Assembly (NCBI GenBank): GCA_023447335.1
Contig: JAEXOD010000052.1
Span: 1 to 15,955 of the forward strand
Reading direction: 5' to 3'
Length of the DNA stretch: 15,955 nt
Source of the DNA: Bacteroidota bacterium
GTDB taxonomy: Bacteria > Bacteroidota > Ignavibacteria > Ignavibacteriales > Melioribacteraceae
Every line of letters starts with the position of its first letter. Position 1 is the first letter of the stretch. The position numbers and the translations under genes were made by a program. Below the pieces are notes generated by a model. The model had not been told where the DNA came from. It searched no databases and was given only the letters and a program-made list of their open reading frames with translations. This document shows positions 1 to 8,820 of this stretch, piece after piece.

Positions 1-259
1 CAAAAGAAGTATAAATTGATGCTAAAATATTAAATTGGTATATTTTACTAATTGGCAATGGAATAAGTCCAAAAATATACCCAATAATTGTGTATAATGG
101 ATAACCGGACGGATGTGCTATTCCTAAAGTATATTGAACTGCCGCTAATTCGCCCGAATCAATCTGTACAACTGAAGGGGCAATTGTTAACTGATAAATA
201 ATAAACACGAAAATAAGAACTAAATAATCTACTTTTTTATCGGTTAGTAAAGCTCTCAT
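1..259 (-). CDS. DUF2723 / GT117-family membrane protein, N-terminal part (cut by window edge)
   Basis: The minus strand reads open from an ATG at 259 to the window edge, giving the first 86 residues. A hydrophobic segment at about residues 10-27 is followed by D34-S-G-E37 and then GIAHPSGYPLY at 46-56. This is the recognisable start of the DUF2723 family (GT117, related to TMEM260), polytopic GT-C-like proteins thought to move sugars from lipid carriers onto exported proteins; they are common in Bacteroidota. The acidic DSGE motif just after the first membrane segment fits the catalytic first loop of GT-C enzymes, which is inference here. Its ATG shares four bases (ATGA) with the glnE stop, so the two are probably co-transcribed and translationally coupled. 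No functional link to nitrogen control is evident. The remainder of the protein lies outside the window. Confidence 0.82.
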   Translation of the reverse strand, partial: MRALLTDKKVDYLVLIFVFIIYQLTIAPSVVQIDSGELAAVQYTLGIAHPSGYPLYTIIGYIFGLIPLPISKIYQFNILASIYTSF

Positions 260-3045
260 TTAATATTTCCTATATATTTGTTAAATAATCCGTTGTTTGT
301 GTTAAGAATTGTTATAATCACTTTTTTAAACTCATCAATATTTTCTGTATCTAAAAATAACATTAATCTTTTTAATTTCATATTATCATTACTGATATTA
401 GAATTATTTACCCCAAAAATATTCTGATTTGCTAATTCTATTTTTTTTAAGTATTTATAATTCAATTTTAAATTTTCGATTTCATCATCTTGCATAATTT
501 GGGTTAAAAAGTTAAAACGTTCATAGAAATCTAAGTTTAATAATTCTAATGTTTTTTTAGTGGATATGAAAAATGCATATTGTATCAAAAAATCTATATC
601 TTGTAAAGCACCTTGTGAATATTTAATATTTGTTGATATAGATAGATTTTTGCTAATAATATTTTTACGCATTTCAATAATAGACGCCTTTATATTTTTA
701 ATCTCAAATTTCGATATATTATCAAAGTACGTAATTAGTAACTCTTGAAATTTCTGATAATTTCCGATTATAAATTTAACTTTTTGAAAAGCTTGAAATT
801 CCCAAATTCTAGCACGTGTATTTATGTAATGTTTAAAACTTTCTAGCTCCCAAACTATTTGTGAGTTTCCTCCTTCAGGTCTTAATCTAAAATCAAATTT
901 AAATGGATATAGTTCTATTTTTAACAATTCTATTAACGATGCAGCTTCTTGAAAAGATTTTTCGAACTCAGTTTTATTATCGGTAATAAACATTAAATCG
1001 ATGTCTGAAGCAAAATTCATTGAGCTTGTTCCGAAACTTCCAAAACCTAGAATAGTAAGATTTGTAATATTTAATTTAGCGTAACAGTACTTTATTTTAT
1101 CTAAAATGATTTGAGAAAGAAAAATACCGATATCCTTTTCATCTATTATTTTTAGTGCATATTGAAAAGACAAAATAAACAATAATTGATTTACGGCTCT
1201 ATGCGTATTAGTTGAAATAAAATCTTTGTAAAATACTCTTCCTGTCAATAACAAGTCGCTAACTCGTTTATCCAAAGACCAGATATTAAATGCTCTATCA
1301 CTAAATAAACAAAGCTTTACAAACATAAGTAGATGATTATCGTTAATAAAACTATTATACCAAATAGAAGGGAAATAAACCGATCTAATACCTCTAGCAA
1401 AATTATCTAAAATAATGTCGGGGAATTCGGATTTCTTAAGTTTATCAAAAAATCTCGATTCGAATTTACCGAAAAGCTCAATTGTGTGGTTATCAAATCC
1501 CTTATTATTGATTAAGTCAGCACCACTTTTTAGAAAGTTATAGTTCTTTTTTGCTCTGTTTAAGTCATTAAATGGAATTAATTCAATATTTAATTCCTTT
1601 TCATCATTTTCGGCTTCTGTGCTAGTAGCAGTAAACACAGAATTAAAAAAACTACGAACAATTTGTTTGGAAGTATTTAAATGTTGAATAAAGATTTCTT
1701 TAGATTCATATCCAAAATAGTGTAATAAAGAATTAAATAAGTCACTTTCATAAGGAATAGTGTGAGTTTGCCTATCATTCATAAGTTGTAAGTAGTGTTC
1801 AATTTTCCTATAAAAGATATAAGATTTTGAAAGAGTATCTAATTCCAATTTTGAAATAATTTGATATTTAAATAACAATCTTAGCACATACAAACTATTA
1901 CCCGAAAACAATTTTTTATATTTAATTCCGTTTAGTAATTGCAAGGCTTGTATCGAAAATTCAATATCTCTTATACCTCCCTTACAAAGTTTTATATTAT
2001 CTTCGTTTTGGTATTCTACTTTGAACTTCATTTTTTTAATTCTTTCCAACGGCGAAGAATTAATACTTTTTGAAAATACATAAGGGACAACAAATTTATA
2101 AAATTTATTATAAAGACTTTTATTCCCGCAAACGAAACCCATTTTTAGCAACATCTGTCTTTCCCATTCTTCTCCTCTATACTCATAATAATTTATATAT
2201 GCACTTATTGAATTAGACAAAGGAGAGTTTTTACCGTCTGGACGGAGTCGAAAATCAACTCTATAAATATATCCCTTTTCATTAATCTCGGACATAATAC
2301 TAATAAAGGTTGAAACGACAGAGTTAAAAAAGATATCTGAAGTAATTTTGCTTGACTTATTAATTCGGGTATTTTTATCATAAATAAGCATTAAATCAAT
2401 ATCTGAACTGTAATTTAGCTCATTACCTCCTAGCTTACCTAATGAAATTAGAGAATATTTCCGATTAATTTTACAAATTGAAAATTTTTCAGCTGTATAA
2501 TTAATTATAATAGATAAAACATAATCTGAAATTACTGTTGCTAAATAAGATAAATATAATGTGGTTTTTTGTAATGAATAGTTTTTATTTATATCATTAT
2601 ATGCAATAATTAATGTATATTTTCGCTTAAATAACTTAACAAAATTTAGTTTTGCTTGAAAAGATTTAAATCGTTCAGCATTCTCAAATAATTCAGCTTT
2701 TAAATGGTTTTTACTAATTTTAAGGTTGGTTTTATTGTTATCTAAAATTAGATAAATTAATTCAGGATTACGAACCAAAATATCTGTCAAATAGTTACTG
2801 TTGGAAGTAACTGAAAATAAAGCTTTTAAATAAAAGTCGTATTTTATTGAATTTTTGAAAAAATTATATTTATCGTATAAGGAATTAAGAACCCTAAATA
2901 AATTATTTAAGGCTTGTTTTTTCGGAAATCTTTCTAGTTCATAAATAATAGTAGAATATAGCTGTTCAAATTCAACTGAATTTAACATTCCGTTAACAAC
3001 TTTAATAAGTCTATCTTTTAATTCTTCTTTTAAATTATTATCCAT
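256..3045 (-). CDS. glnE: Bifunctional glutamine synthetase adenylyltransferase/deadenylase
   Basis: This cytoplasmic enzyme adds AMP to glutamine synthetase to switch it off and removes it to switch it on. It is 929 residues, close to the 946 of the E. coli protein. Two nucleotidyltransferase cores are visible. The N-terminal one has GKLGGNELNYSSDIDL at 203-218 (D215, D217) followed by DFRLRPDGK at 264-272. The C-terminal one has GFGSFG at 667-672 and SDIDL at 680-684 (D681, D683), followed by a second DFRLRPEG. By homology the N-terminal core is the AMP-removing and the C-terminal core the AMP-adding domain. Both metal-binding Asp pairs are intact, so both activities are expected. There is no HD domain, which argues against GlnD. 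The ATG at 3045 lacks a clear ribosome site, as is common in this group. It is divergent from secA, and the PII gene lies just beyond secA. Confidence 0.93.
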   Translation of the reverse strand: MDNNLKEELKDRLIKVVNGMLNSVEFEQLYSTIIYELERFPKKQALNNLFRVLNSLYDKYNFFKNSIKYDFYLKALFSVTSNSNYLTDILVRNPELIYLILDNNKTNLKISKNHLKAELFENAERFKSFQAKLNFVKLFKRKYTLIIAYNDINKNYSLQKTTLYLSYLATVISDYVLSIIINYTAEKFSICKINRKYSLISLGKLGGNELNYSSDIDLMLIYDKNTRINKSSKITSDIFFNSVVSTFISIMSEINEKGYIYRVDFRLRPDGKNSPLSNSISAYINYYEYRGEEWERQMLLKMGFVCGNKSLYNKFYKFVVPYVFSKSINSSPLERIKKMKFKVEYQNEDNIKLCKGGIRDIEFSIQALQLLNGIKYKKLFSGNSLYVLRLLFKYQIISKLELDTLSKSYIFYRKIEHYLQLMNDRQTHTIPYESDLFNSLLHYFGYESKEIFIQHLNTSKQIVRSFFNSVFTATSTEAENDEKELNIELIPFNDLNRAKKNYNFLKSGADLINNKGFDNHTIELFGKFESRFFDKLKKSEFPDIILDNFARGIRSVYFPSIWYNSFINDNHLLMFVKLCLFSDRAFNIWSLDKRVSDLLLTGRVFYKDFISTNTHRAVNQLLFILSFQYALKIIDEKDIGIFLSQIILDKIKYCYAKLNITNLTILGFGSFGTSSMNFASDIDLMFITDNKTEFEKSFQEAASLIELLKIELYPFKFDFRLRPEGGNSQIVWELESFKHYINTRARIWEFQAFQKVKFIIGNYQKFQELLITYFDNISKFEIKNIKASIIEMRKNIISKNLSISTNIKYSQGALQDIDFLIQYAFFISTKKTLELLNLDFYERFNFLTQIMQDDEIENLKLNYKYLKKIELANQNIFGVNNSNISNDNMKLKRLMLFLDTENIDEFKKVIITILNTNNGLFNKYIGNIK

Positions 3046-3231
3046 TTGTAAAAATAATTGACTTGTAAAGTTATAAAAAAAGAAGTTAAATTTAAATTAT
3101 TAAACAAAAATTACTTTGGTTTGTATAAGAATAATGTAGAAACCAAATAAAAAGCTAAAAATTTACTTATAAGATTGCATTTAGCTTATAGGTTTGGTAA
3201 TTTTGTTATCTGTAATTATTTGGAGATATTA
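3046..3231. promoter_or_regulatory. Divergent intergenic region between glnE and secA
   Basis: This 186-base, very AT-rich stretch separates two divergent transcription units and so must hold both starts. On the plus strand, TAGGTTTG at 3189-3196 matches the Bacteroidota -7 consensus TAnnTTTG. The matching upstream TTTG is not clearly present at the expected distance; the nearest is TTTA at 3162-3165, 23 bases away. If used, it would give a secA leader of roughly 30 bases. On the minus strand I see no convincing glnE promoter. An 8-base inverted repeat lies next to the candidate element and is listed separately. Confidence 0.3.
3152..3187. repeat. Inverted repeat upstream of secA
   Basis: AAGCTAAA (3152-3159) and TTTAGCTT (3180-3187) are exact reverse complements with 20 bases between them. 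The right arm ends two bases before the candidate TAGGTTTG promoter element. This could be an operator, or a stem-loop if transcription starts further upstream. With AT-rich arms of only 8 bases, chance is a real alternative. Confidence 0.3.
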
Positions 3232-6200
3232 ATGTTAACTAATTTGTTGAAAAAACTTTTTGGCGATAAGCACACTAAATTACTTAAAGAATTAACCCCT
3301 ATAGTAGAAGAGATAAATACAATATATTCGGATCTTCAAAATTTAACCGATGATGACCTTAGGAATAAAACTATTGAGTTCAAACAAAAAATTAACGATG
3401 AGACTAAGGATTTAAGAGAAGAAATAGAAGAACTTAAAGCTAAACTTAGAAGTGATGATCTGGAAGAAAATAGAACCACAATTTACGATGAACTTGATAA
3501 ACTGAATAAAGAATTAGATGAAAAATATGAAGAAGTATTGGATGAGATACTGCCGGAAGCATTTGCAGTAGTAAAAGATACTTGTCGTAGATTAGTAGGG
3601 AAAAGCTGGGATGCTGCCGGTAATAAGATTAATTGGGATATGATACCATATGATGTGCAGCTTATCGGTGGTATTATTCTGCATCAAGGTAAAATAGCTG
3701 AGATGGCAACAGGTGAAGGAAAGACTTTAGTTGCAACTTTACCTATCTATCTTAATTCGTTAACCGGTCGTGGTGTTCACATTGTAACAGTGAACGATTA
3801 TTTGGCAAAACGAGACAGTGAATGGATGGGTAAAATTTTTGAGTTCCATGGGTTAACTGTAGGGTGTATTTTAACAAATATGGAACCTGAAGCAAGAAGG
3901 ACAGTATATAATTATGACATTACGTACGGTACAAATAACGAATTCGGGTTTGACTATTTACGTGATAATATGTCCGTTCGCAAAGAAGATTGTGTTCAGC
4001 GTGTTCATAATTATGCTATTGTGGATGAGGTAGATAGTGTTTTAATTGACGAAGCTCGTACTCCTTTAATTATTTCCGGACCTGTCGGAAATCCTGACCA
4101 TAAATTTTATGAAATGAAACCCAAGGTGGAGTATCTGTTTAAAAAGCAAGCTGCGTTAGTTAGTTCTATTGTTGCAGAAGCCGAGAAACAACTTAACGAT
4201 CCATCCGGATTTAATGAAGAAAAAGTTGGTATTGCTCTATTACGGGCAACAAGAGGATTTCCCAAAAATAAAAGATTAATGAAATTATTAAGTGAGCCTT
4301 CTTATAAAAAAATAATGCAAAGAACCGAATTGGAGTTTTTGCGTGAAAACGCCAAAAGGATGCCCGAAATAGATGAAGAATTATATTTTTCTATTGATGA
4401 AAGAAATAATCAAATTGATTTGACAGAAAAAGGTAGGGAAGAACTTGCACATGGTTCAGTTGAAGGAAAAGAATATTTCGTCTTGCCTGATTTATCTCAA
4501 TCAATAGGAAAGGTTGACCAAAATACAAATTTAACAGATGAAGAAAAAGCAATAAAACGTGATGAGATTTATAAAGTTTATGGTGAAAGAAGCGAAAGAA
4601 TTCATACTCTAAATCAATTATTAAAAGCTTATACATTATTTGAAAAAGATGATGAATATGTTGTAACCGAAGACGGTAAAATTGCAATAGTTGATGAATT
4701 TACGGGTCGTATTTTACCCGGTAGAAGATATTCTGATGGATTACATCAAGCAATCGAAGCAAAAGAAAACGTAAAGGTTGAAAGAGATACACAAACATTA
4801 GCAACTATTACATTACAAAATTATTTTAGATTATACAAAAAAATTGCCGGTATGACCGGTACGGCAGAAACCGAAGAAGCAGAATTCTTCGAAATCTATA
4901 AACTTGAAGTAGCTGTTATTCCTACCAATAAACCGATAATGAGGGAGGATATGGAAGATGCTATTTATAAGACTAAAAGAGAAAAGTATAACGCAATATT
5001 AGAAAAAGTTAAAGAATTAAGAGATAATAACCAACCTGTTTTAGTCGGTACAACAAGTGTTGAAGTATCGGAAACAATTAGTAGAATATTAAAGCGTCAA
5101 GGAATTCCGCATAATGTTTTAAATGCAAAACAACATCAACGGGAAGCTGAAATTGTTGCATATGCAGGACAACCCGGTGCAGTAACAATTGCAACCAATA
5201 TGGCGGGACGCGGAACGGATATTAAATTAGGACCGGGCGTAATAGGTAAGGGCGGATTATATATTCTAGGAACGGAAAGACACGAGTCAAGACGAATTGA
5301 TAGACAGTTACGTGGTCGTTCCGGTCGTCAGGGTGATCCTGGAAAGACGAAGTTTTTTATTTCGTTGGAAGACGATTTAATGCGGCTATTTGGTAGCGAT
5401 AGAATTGCAAATATAATGAATAAAATGGGTATTGAAGAAGGGGAGGTAATTGAACACTCTCTTATTACCAAATCTGTAGAAAGAGCACAAAGAAAAGTTG
5501 AAGAAAATAACTTTGCAATTCGTAAACGATTACTCGAATTTGATAATGTTATGAATCAACAAAGAGAAGTAATTTATACTAGAAGAAGACAAGCTTTGGA
5601 AGGCGAGCGCCTAAAATCTGAAATCTTTGAGTATTTAAATGATTTTGTTGCTTCAATAGTTGAAAAATATTTTGATGATGCCGATATTCAAGGTATGCGT
5701 CAAGAGTTTTTACAGCATTTATTAATTGATATTCAAATAGATAGCGATACATTTGAAGCATTAGGTAAAGACGGATTAATTGACAAAGTTATTGAAGCTG
5801 CCAAAGAATTTTATAGACGAAAAGAAAATCAATTAGGCAGTGATTTAATGGCAAGAATCGAGAGGTTTGCCGTTTTAAGCGTGATTGATGAAAAATGGAA
5901 AGACCATTTACGTGAAATGGATGATTTGAAAGAAGGAATAAACCTGCGTGCATATGGGCAAAAAGATCCGCTCTTAGAATATAAAGGTGAGGCATTTAAT
6001 TTATTTGTAAATCTATTAGATACAATAAGAAATGAAATTGTGTCGGTATGCTTTAAATTATTTCCTACAGTAATTGAGGATACTGAAACAAAAAAAACTA
6101 TTAATACGGCAAGAATTAGAACAATAAAAGAGGATTCTGATAATTTAAGTCTATCAAACAGTGAAGGGGGACAGATTGCCGCCAACAGAGGCAAACAACA

Positions 6201-6294
6201 ACCGATACGTGTTGAAGAAAAAATAGGCAGAAATGATCCTTGTCCTTGCGGAAGCGGTAAGAAATATAAAAACTGTCACGGTAAACAAGCTTAA
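3232..6294 (+). CDS. secA: Preprotein translocase ATPase SecA
   Basis: SecA is the ATP-driven motor that pushes unfolded preproteins through SecYEG. The 1020-residue product shows Walker A ATGEGKT at 159-165, the DEVD box at 265-268, AGMTGTAETEEAEF from 539, ATNMAGRGTD at 654-663 and RQLRGRSGRQGDPG from 691. The C-terminal SEC-C zinc motif has C1004, C1006, C1015 and H1016. It is about 120 residues longer than E. coli SecA (901) because of a charged, coiled-coil-like insertion at about 57-103 and a larger one at about 285-400 after DEARTPLIISG; both are typical of the Bacteroidota/Chlorobi side. I chose the ATG at 3232 because GGAG at 3222-3225 sits 6 bases upstream and MLTNLLKKLFG aligns with the usual SecA start. 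The frame is open 19 codons further, to 3175, but that extension has no SecA-like sequence. glnB follows after 10 bases. Confidence 0.98.
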   Translation: MLTNLLKKLFGDKHTKLLKELTPIVEEINTIYSDLQNLTDDDLRNKTIEFKQKINDETKDLREEIEELKAKLRSDDLEENRTTIYDELDKLNKELDEKYEEVLDEILPEAFAVVKDTCRRLVGKSWDAAGNKINWDMIPYDVQLIGGIILHQGKIAEMATGEGKTLVATLPIYLNSLTGRGVHIVTVNDYLAKRDSEWMGKIFEFHGLTVGCILTNMEPEARRTVYNYDITYGTNNEFGFDYLRDNMSVRKEDCVQRVHNYAIVDEVDSVLIDEARTPLIISGPVGNPDHKFYEMKPKVEYLFKKQAALVSSIVAEAEKQLNDPSGFNEEKVGIALLRATRGFPKNKRLMKLLSEPSYKKIMQRTELEFLRENAKRMPEIDEELYFSIDERNNQIDLTEKGREELAHGSVEGKEYFVLPDLSQSIGKVDQNTNLTDEEKAIKRDEIYKVYGERSERIHTLNQLLKAYTLFEKDDEYVVTEDGKIAIVDEFTGRILPGRRYSDGLHQAIEAKENVKVERDTQTLATITLQNYFRLYKKIAGMTGTAETEEAEFFEIYKLEVAVIPTNKPIMREDMEDAIYKTKREKYNAILEKVKELRDNNQPVLVGTTSVEVSETISRILKRQGIPHNVLNAKQHQREAEIVAYAGQPGAVTIATNMAGRGTDIKLGPGVIGKGGLYILGTERHESRRIDRQLRGRSGRQGDPGKTKFFISLEDDLMRLFGSDRIANIMNKMGIEEGEVIEHSLITKSVERAQRKVEENNFAIRKRLLEFDNVMNQQREVIYTRRRQALEGERLKSEIFEYLNDFVASIVEKYFDDADIQGMRQEFLQHLLIDIQIDSDTFEALGKDGLIDKVIEAAKEFYRRKENQLGSDLMARIERFAVLSVIDEKWKDHLREMDDLKEGINLRAYGQKDPLLEYKGEAFNLFVNLLDTIRNEIVSVCFKLFPTVIEDTETKKTINTARIRTIKEDSDNLSLSNSEGGQIAANRGKQQPIRVEEKIGRNDPCPCGSGKKYKNCHGKQA

Positions 6295-6304
6295 TAGGTT
6301 ACAA

Positions 6305-6643
6305 ATGAAAAAGATTGAAGCAATAATTCGACCTTTTAAAGTTGATGAAGTAAAAGAAGCCTTATTGGAGGAAGGTGTAAGGGGGCTTACTATTAGTGAA
6401 GTTAGAGGGTATGGTAGGCAAAAAGGGCATAAGGAAATTTATAGAGGAAGCGAATATCAAATTGAATTTGTTCCTAAAATTAAACTTGAGGTTGTTGTTG
6501 ATGAGAATATGGCTGAAAAAGTGATTGATGCCATTTTAAGAACCGCAAAAACCGGAGAAATTGGTGACGGTAAAATTTTTATATACGACGTTGCCGATGT
6601 AATTAGAATAAGAACCGAAGAATCAGGATTATCCGCATTATAA
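6305..6643 (+). CDS. glnB: Nitrogen regulatory protein PII
   Basis: PII is a trimeric signal protein that reads 2-oxoglutarate and ATP/ADP and passes nitrogen status to targets such as GlnE, kinases or ammonium channels. The 112 residues match E. coli GlnB in length and align without gaps. The N-terminus MKKIEAIIRPFK, the T-loop core GRQKGHKEIYRGSEY with Tyr51 at the standard uridylylation position, and RTAKTGEIGDGKIF with VIRIRT near the C-terminus are all present. Modification by a GlnD-like enzyme is therefore possible, although glnD is not in the window. The ATG at 6305 has TAGG 6 bases upstream; an in-frame ATG at 6233 inside secA is rejected. It follows secA by 10 bases and precedes the TPR lipoprotein by 14. 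No amtB is adjacent, which favours GlnB over GlnK, but the split is not certain. Confidence 0.93.
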   Translation: MKKIEAIIRPFKVDEVKEALLEEGVRGLTISEVRGYGRQKGHKEIYRGSEYQIEFVPKIKLEVVVDENMAEKVIDAILRTAKTGEIGDGKIFIYDVADVIRIRTEESGLSAL

Positions 6644-6657
6644 AAATATAAGGCTAC

Positions 6658-8820
6658 ATGAAATTTAAATCGAAAAATATTTTAATTATCGCTTTACTCT
6701 TAATACTATCAGGCTGCGGAATATGGCGAAATTTTACTACCTATTTTAATAGGTATTACAATACTTCTTTACAGTTTGATAATGCCATGGATGAACTTAA
6801 AAAACAGAAAAAAGATTTGTTTGCATTTAAAGAAGAGCCTGTTCCTCAAGCTGCTAAACAAAGTTTAGATAAAGTTGTTGAAAAAGCATCCAAAATACTT
6901 CAGTTTGATTCTAAGTCTGCGTTTTTTGATGACGCATTATTGTTAATAGGAAAATCGTTTTATTATTTACAAGAATACTCAAAAGCATATCGGAAATTTC
7001 AAGAACTTGGTAGTATCAAAGATAGTGAGCTATTACTTGAAAATAAATTGTGGATCGGAAAAGCTCAAATGCAACTTAGACTTTTTGAAGACGGGTTAAC
7101 TACTTTAGAAGAAGTAAAGCAACAAGCTATTGAAGAAGACGAAACTGAAATTTTTACCGAAGCCTCACTAAAACAAATTGCATATTATAAATATAGAGAA
7201 GAGTATAAAAAAGCTGTCGAGATGGCTAAAGCATTAATGGATGTATCCGAATCTGACGAGCTTAAAGCAGACGTTACAAACGAAATTGGTAAATTATATG
7301 TGAATTTAGAAGAATATGAAGATGCTGCTAATTATTTTGAAAAAGTAGTAGATTATGAACCGAGTTTCGAAGTTGAATTTAGCAGTAGGTTAGAATTAGC
7401 AAAATTACATAAACTTTTAAATAAAAGAGATAAAAGCTTACAAGTATTATTGGAATTAAAAGACCAGAATAAATACAAACCATATTTAGATCAGATTAAT
7501 TTGGAGATCGGTCTTATTAAGTATGAACAAGATGATTTTGAAGAAGCTTTATCAATTTTTACAGATGTTGACACAACATTCAAGCAATCTTCATCAGGTG
7601 GTTTGGCAGCATATATGAAAGCCGAAATTTTATCAGAGCATTATAAAATATACGATAGTGCCAAAATATTTTTTGATAAAGTTTCAAGTAGCCAAGCACC
7701 AATTGAATATAAGGATAAAGCAAAGAAGAAAGCCGAAATATTAAAGAAACTACTAACCTTTAGAGAATCAGTAAATAAATACAAAAGACAATTGTTTTAT
7801 ATAGAAAATCCTGATGTTTTTACTCAAGATTCATTGGATTTTGTTATTTGGAAAAACAGAGATTCATCTATTATTAAGGCAGAACAGGATGAAGCAAAAA
7901 AGAATAAAACAACTGTGAAAACTCTTGTACAACCAATAAAATCGACAATTTCGGCTGATAGTTTGAAAAAAATAATGACAAAGTTTGAATATGATTATGC
8001 TAATGTATTCTTCGGTGAACTTAGCGAACCTGATTCGGCATATAAATATTATGAAAATATTATTCAAAATTATCCTAAAACTCAATATACTCCAAAAACA
8101 TATTTCGCTTTGGGAGCGTATTATGATTCTAAAGGAGATAAGGAAAGATCTGATAGTTTATACAAATTAGTATATGATAATTATCCAAATGACCCGATTG
8201 TAAATATTATAGCAAATAGATTAGGTTTATCGGAAGTCGATCTTACATTAGATCCGGTTGAAAAAAGTTTTAAAGAAGCTGAAAAAATTTATTTAAAAAA
8301 AGAATATAAATCTGCAATAAACAGCTTAAAAAAGATTTACAAAGAGAATGATAAATCAATGTTTGCGGCAAAATCATTATATACAATTGGTTACATTTAC
8401 GAAAATGAATTAAAGCTTTTAGATTCTGCTGCTGTTTATTATGATACATTAAACATAAAATATAAAAACACGGAATATGCAAGAAATATTTCTGCAAAGT
8501 TAAATTTCTTTAAGCTGGAAGAAAGGAGAAAGCAAGCCGTACGCGATTCTATTGCTAAAGCTAAAGAAGATAGTATAAAAGCAGTAATGTTGGAAATTGA
8601 AAAAAAGAAAGAAGAACAAAAAATGTCGGATAGCTTAAAACAATCAGAAAACACTATTGAATCTGATAGTATTTATACCGAGAAAGAGAGTCCTGATTCG
8701 TTAAATATCAAATATCCTTTAGGCTTTATAAATTACAAATTTTATTTCTTTACTGAAATAAATATGATTGATATACCCAAAAAACTCATGAAGTTTAAAT
8801 TTTATTATGGTTACTCGTAA
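6658..8820 (+). CDS. Large TPR-repeat lipoprotein
   Basis: The 720-residue product starts with a lipoprotein signal (MKFKSKNILIIALLLILSGC) with lipobox LSGC and lipidation Cys20, so it should be anchored in a membrane, probably the outer membrane. Most of the rest is helical tetratricopeptide-type repeats, for example ALLLIGKSFYYLQEYSKAYR and EIGKLYVNLEEYEDAANYF, then a second set at about 450-620 and a charged coiled segment rich in Lys/Glu near 620-665. The mature start, with NFTTYFNRYYNTSLQFDNA at 25-43, recalls the N-terminus of PorW/SprE type IX secretion lipoproteins, but only weakly. AAGG at 6650-6653 precedes the ATG. The last roughly 35 residues are abruptly rich in Phe, Tyr, Ile and Lys and look unlike the rest. 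The stop lies 14 bases inside the next gene. A scaffold role in the envelope is inferred. Confidence 0.85.
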   Translation: MKFKSKNILIIALLLILSGCGIWRNFTTYFNRYYNTSLQFDNAMDELKKQKKDLFAFKEEPVPQAAKQSLDKVVEKASKILQFDSKSAFFDDALLLIGKSFYYLQEYSKAYRKFQELGSIKDSELLLENKLWIGKAQMQLRLFEDGLTTLEEVKQQAIEEDETEIFTEASLKQIAYYKYREEYKKAVEMAKALMDVSESDELKADVTNEIGKLYVNLEEYEDAANYFEKVVDYEPSFEVEFSSRLELAKLHKLLNKRDKSLQVLLELKDQNKYKPYLDQINLEIGLIKYEQDDFEEALSIFTDVDTTFKQSSSGGLAAYMKAEILSEHYKIYDSAKIFFDKVSSSQAPIEYKDKAKKKAEILKKLLTFRESVNKYKRQLFYIENPDVFTQDSLDFVIWKNRDSSIIKAEQDEAKKNKTTVKTLVQPIKSTISADSLKKIMTKFEYDYANVFFGELSEPDSAYKYYENIIQNYPKTQYTPKTYFALGAYYDSKGDKERSDSLYKLVYDNYPNDPIVNIIANRLGLSEVDLTLDPVEKSFKEAEKIYLKKEYKSAINSLKKIYKENDKSMFAAKSLYTIGYIYENELKLLDSAAVYYDTLNIKYKNTEYARNISAKLNFFKLEERRKQAVRDSIAKAKEDSIKAVMLEIEKKKEEQKMSDSLKQSENTIESDSIYTEKESPDSLNIKYPLGFINYKFYFFTEINMIDIPKKLMKFKFYYGYS

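Noticed and set aside
256..3045. GlnD (uridylyltransferase) as an alternative for glnE
   Set aside because: There are two nucleotidyltransferase cores with SDIDL motifs and no HD or ACT domains, which is the GlnE pattern.
3175..3231. In-frame upstream start adding 19 residues to SecA
   Set aside because: The first codons are unlike any SecA N-terminus, and GGAG 6 bases before the ATG at 3232 marks the better start.
5829..6194. Antisense open frame of 121 codons within secA
   Set aside because: It lies opposite a strongly conserved gene and has no recognisable domain or ribosome site; similar antisense frames at 4391-4687, 5579-5761, 7864-8085 and 8439-8654 are rejected for the same reason.
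6233..6304. In-frame upstream start for PII inside the end of secA
   Set aside because: It would add 24 residues absent from PII proteins; the ATG at 6305 gives the exact 112-residue family length and has TAGG upstream.
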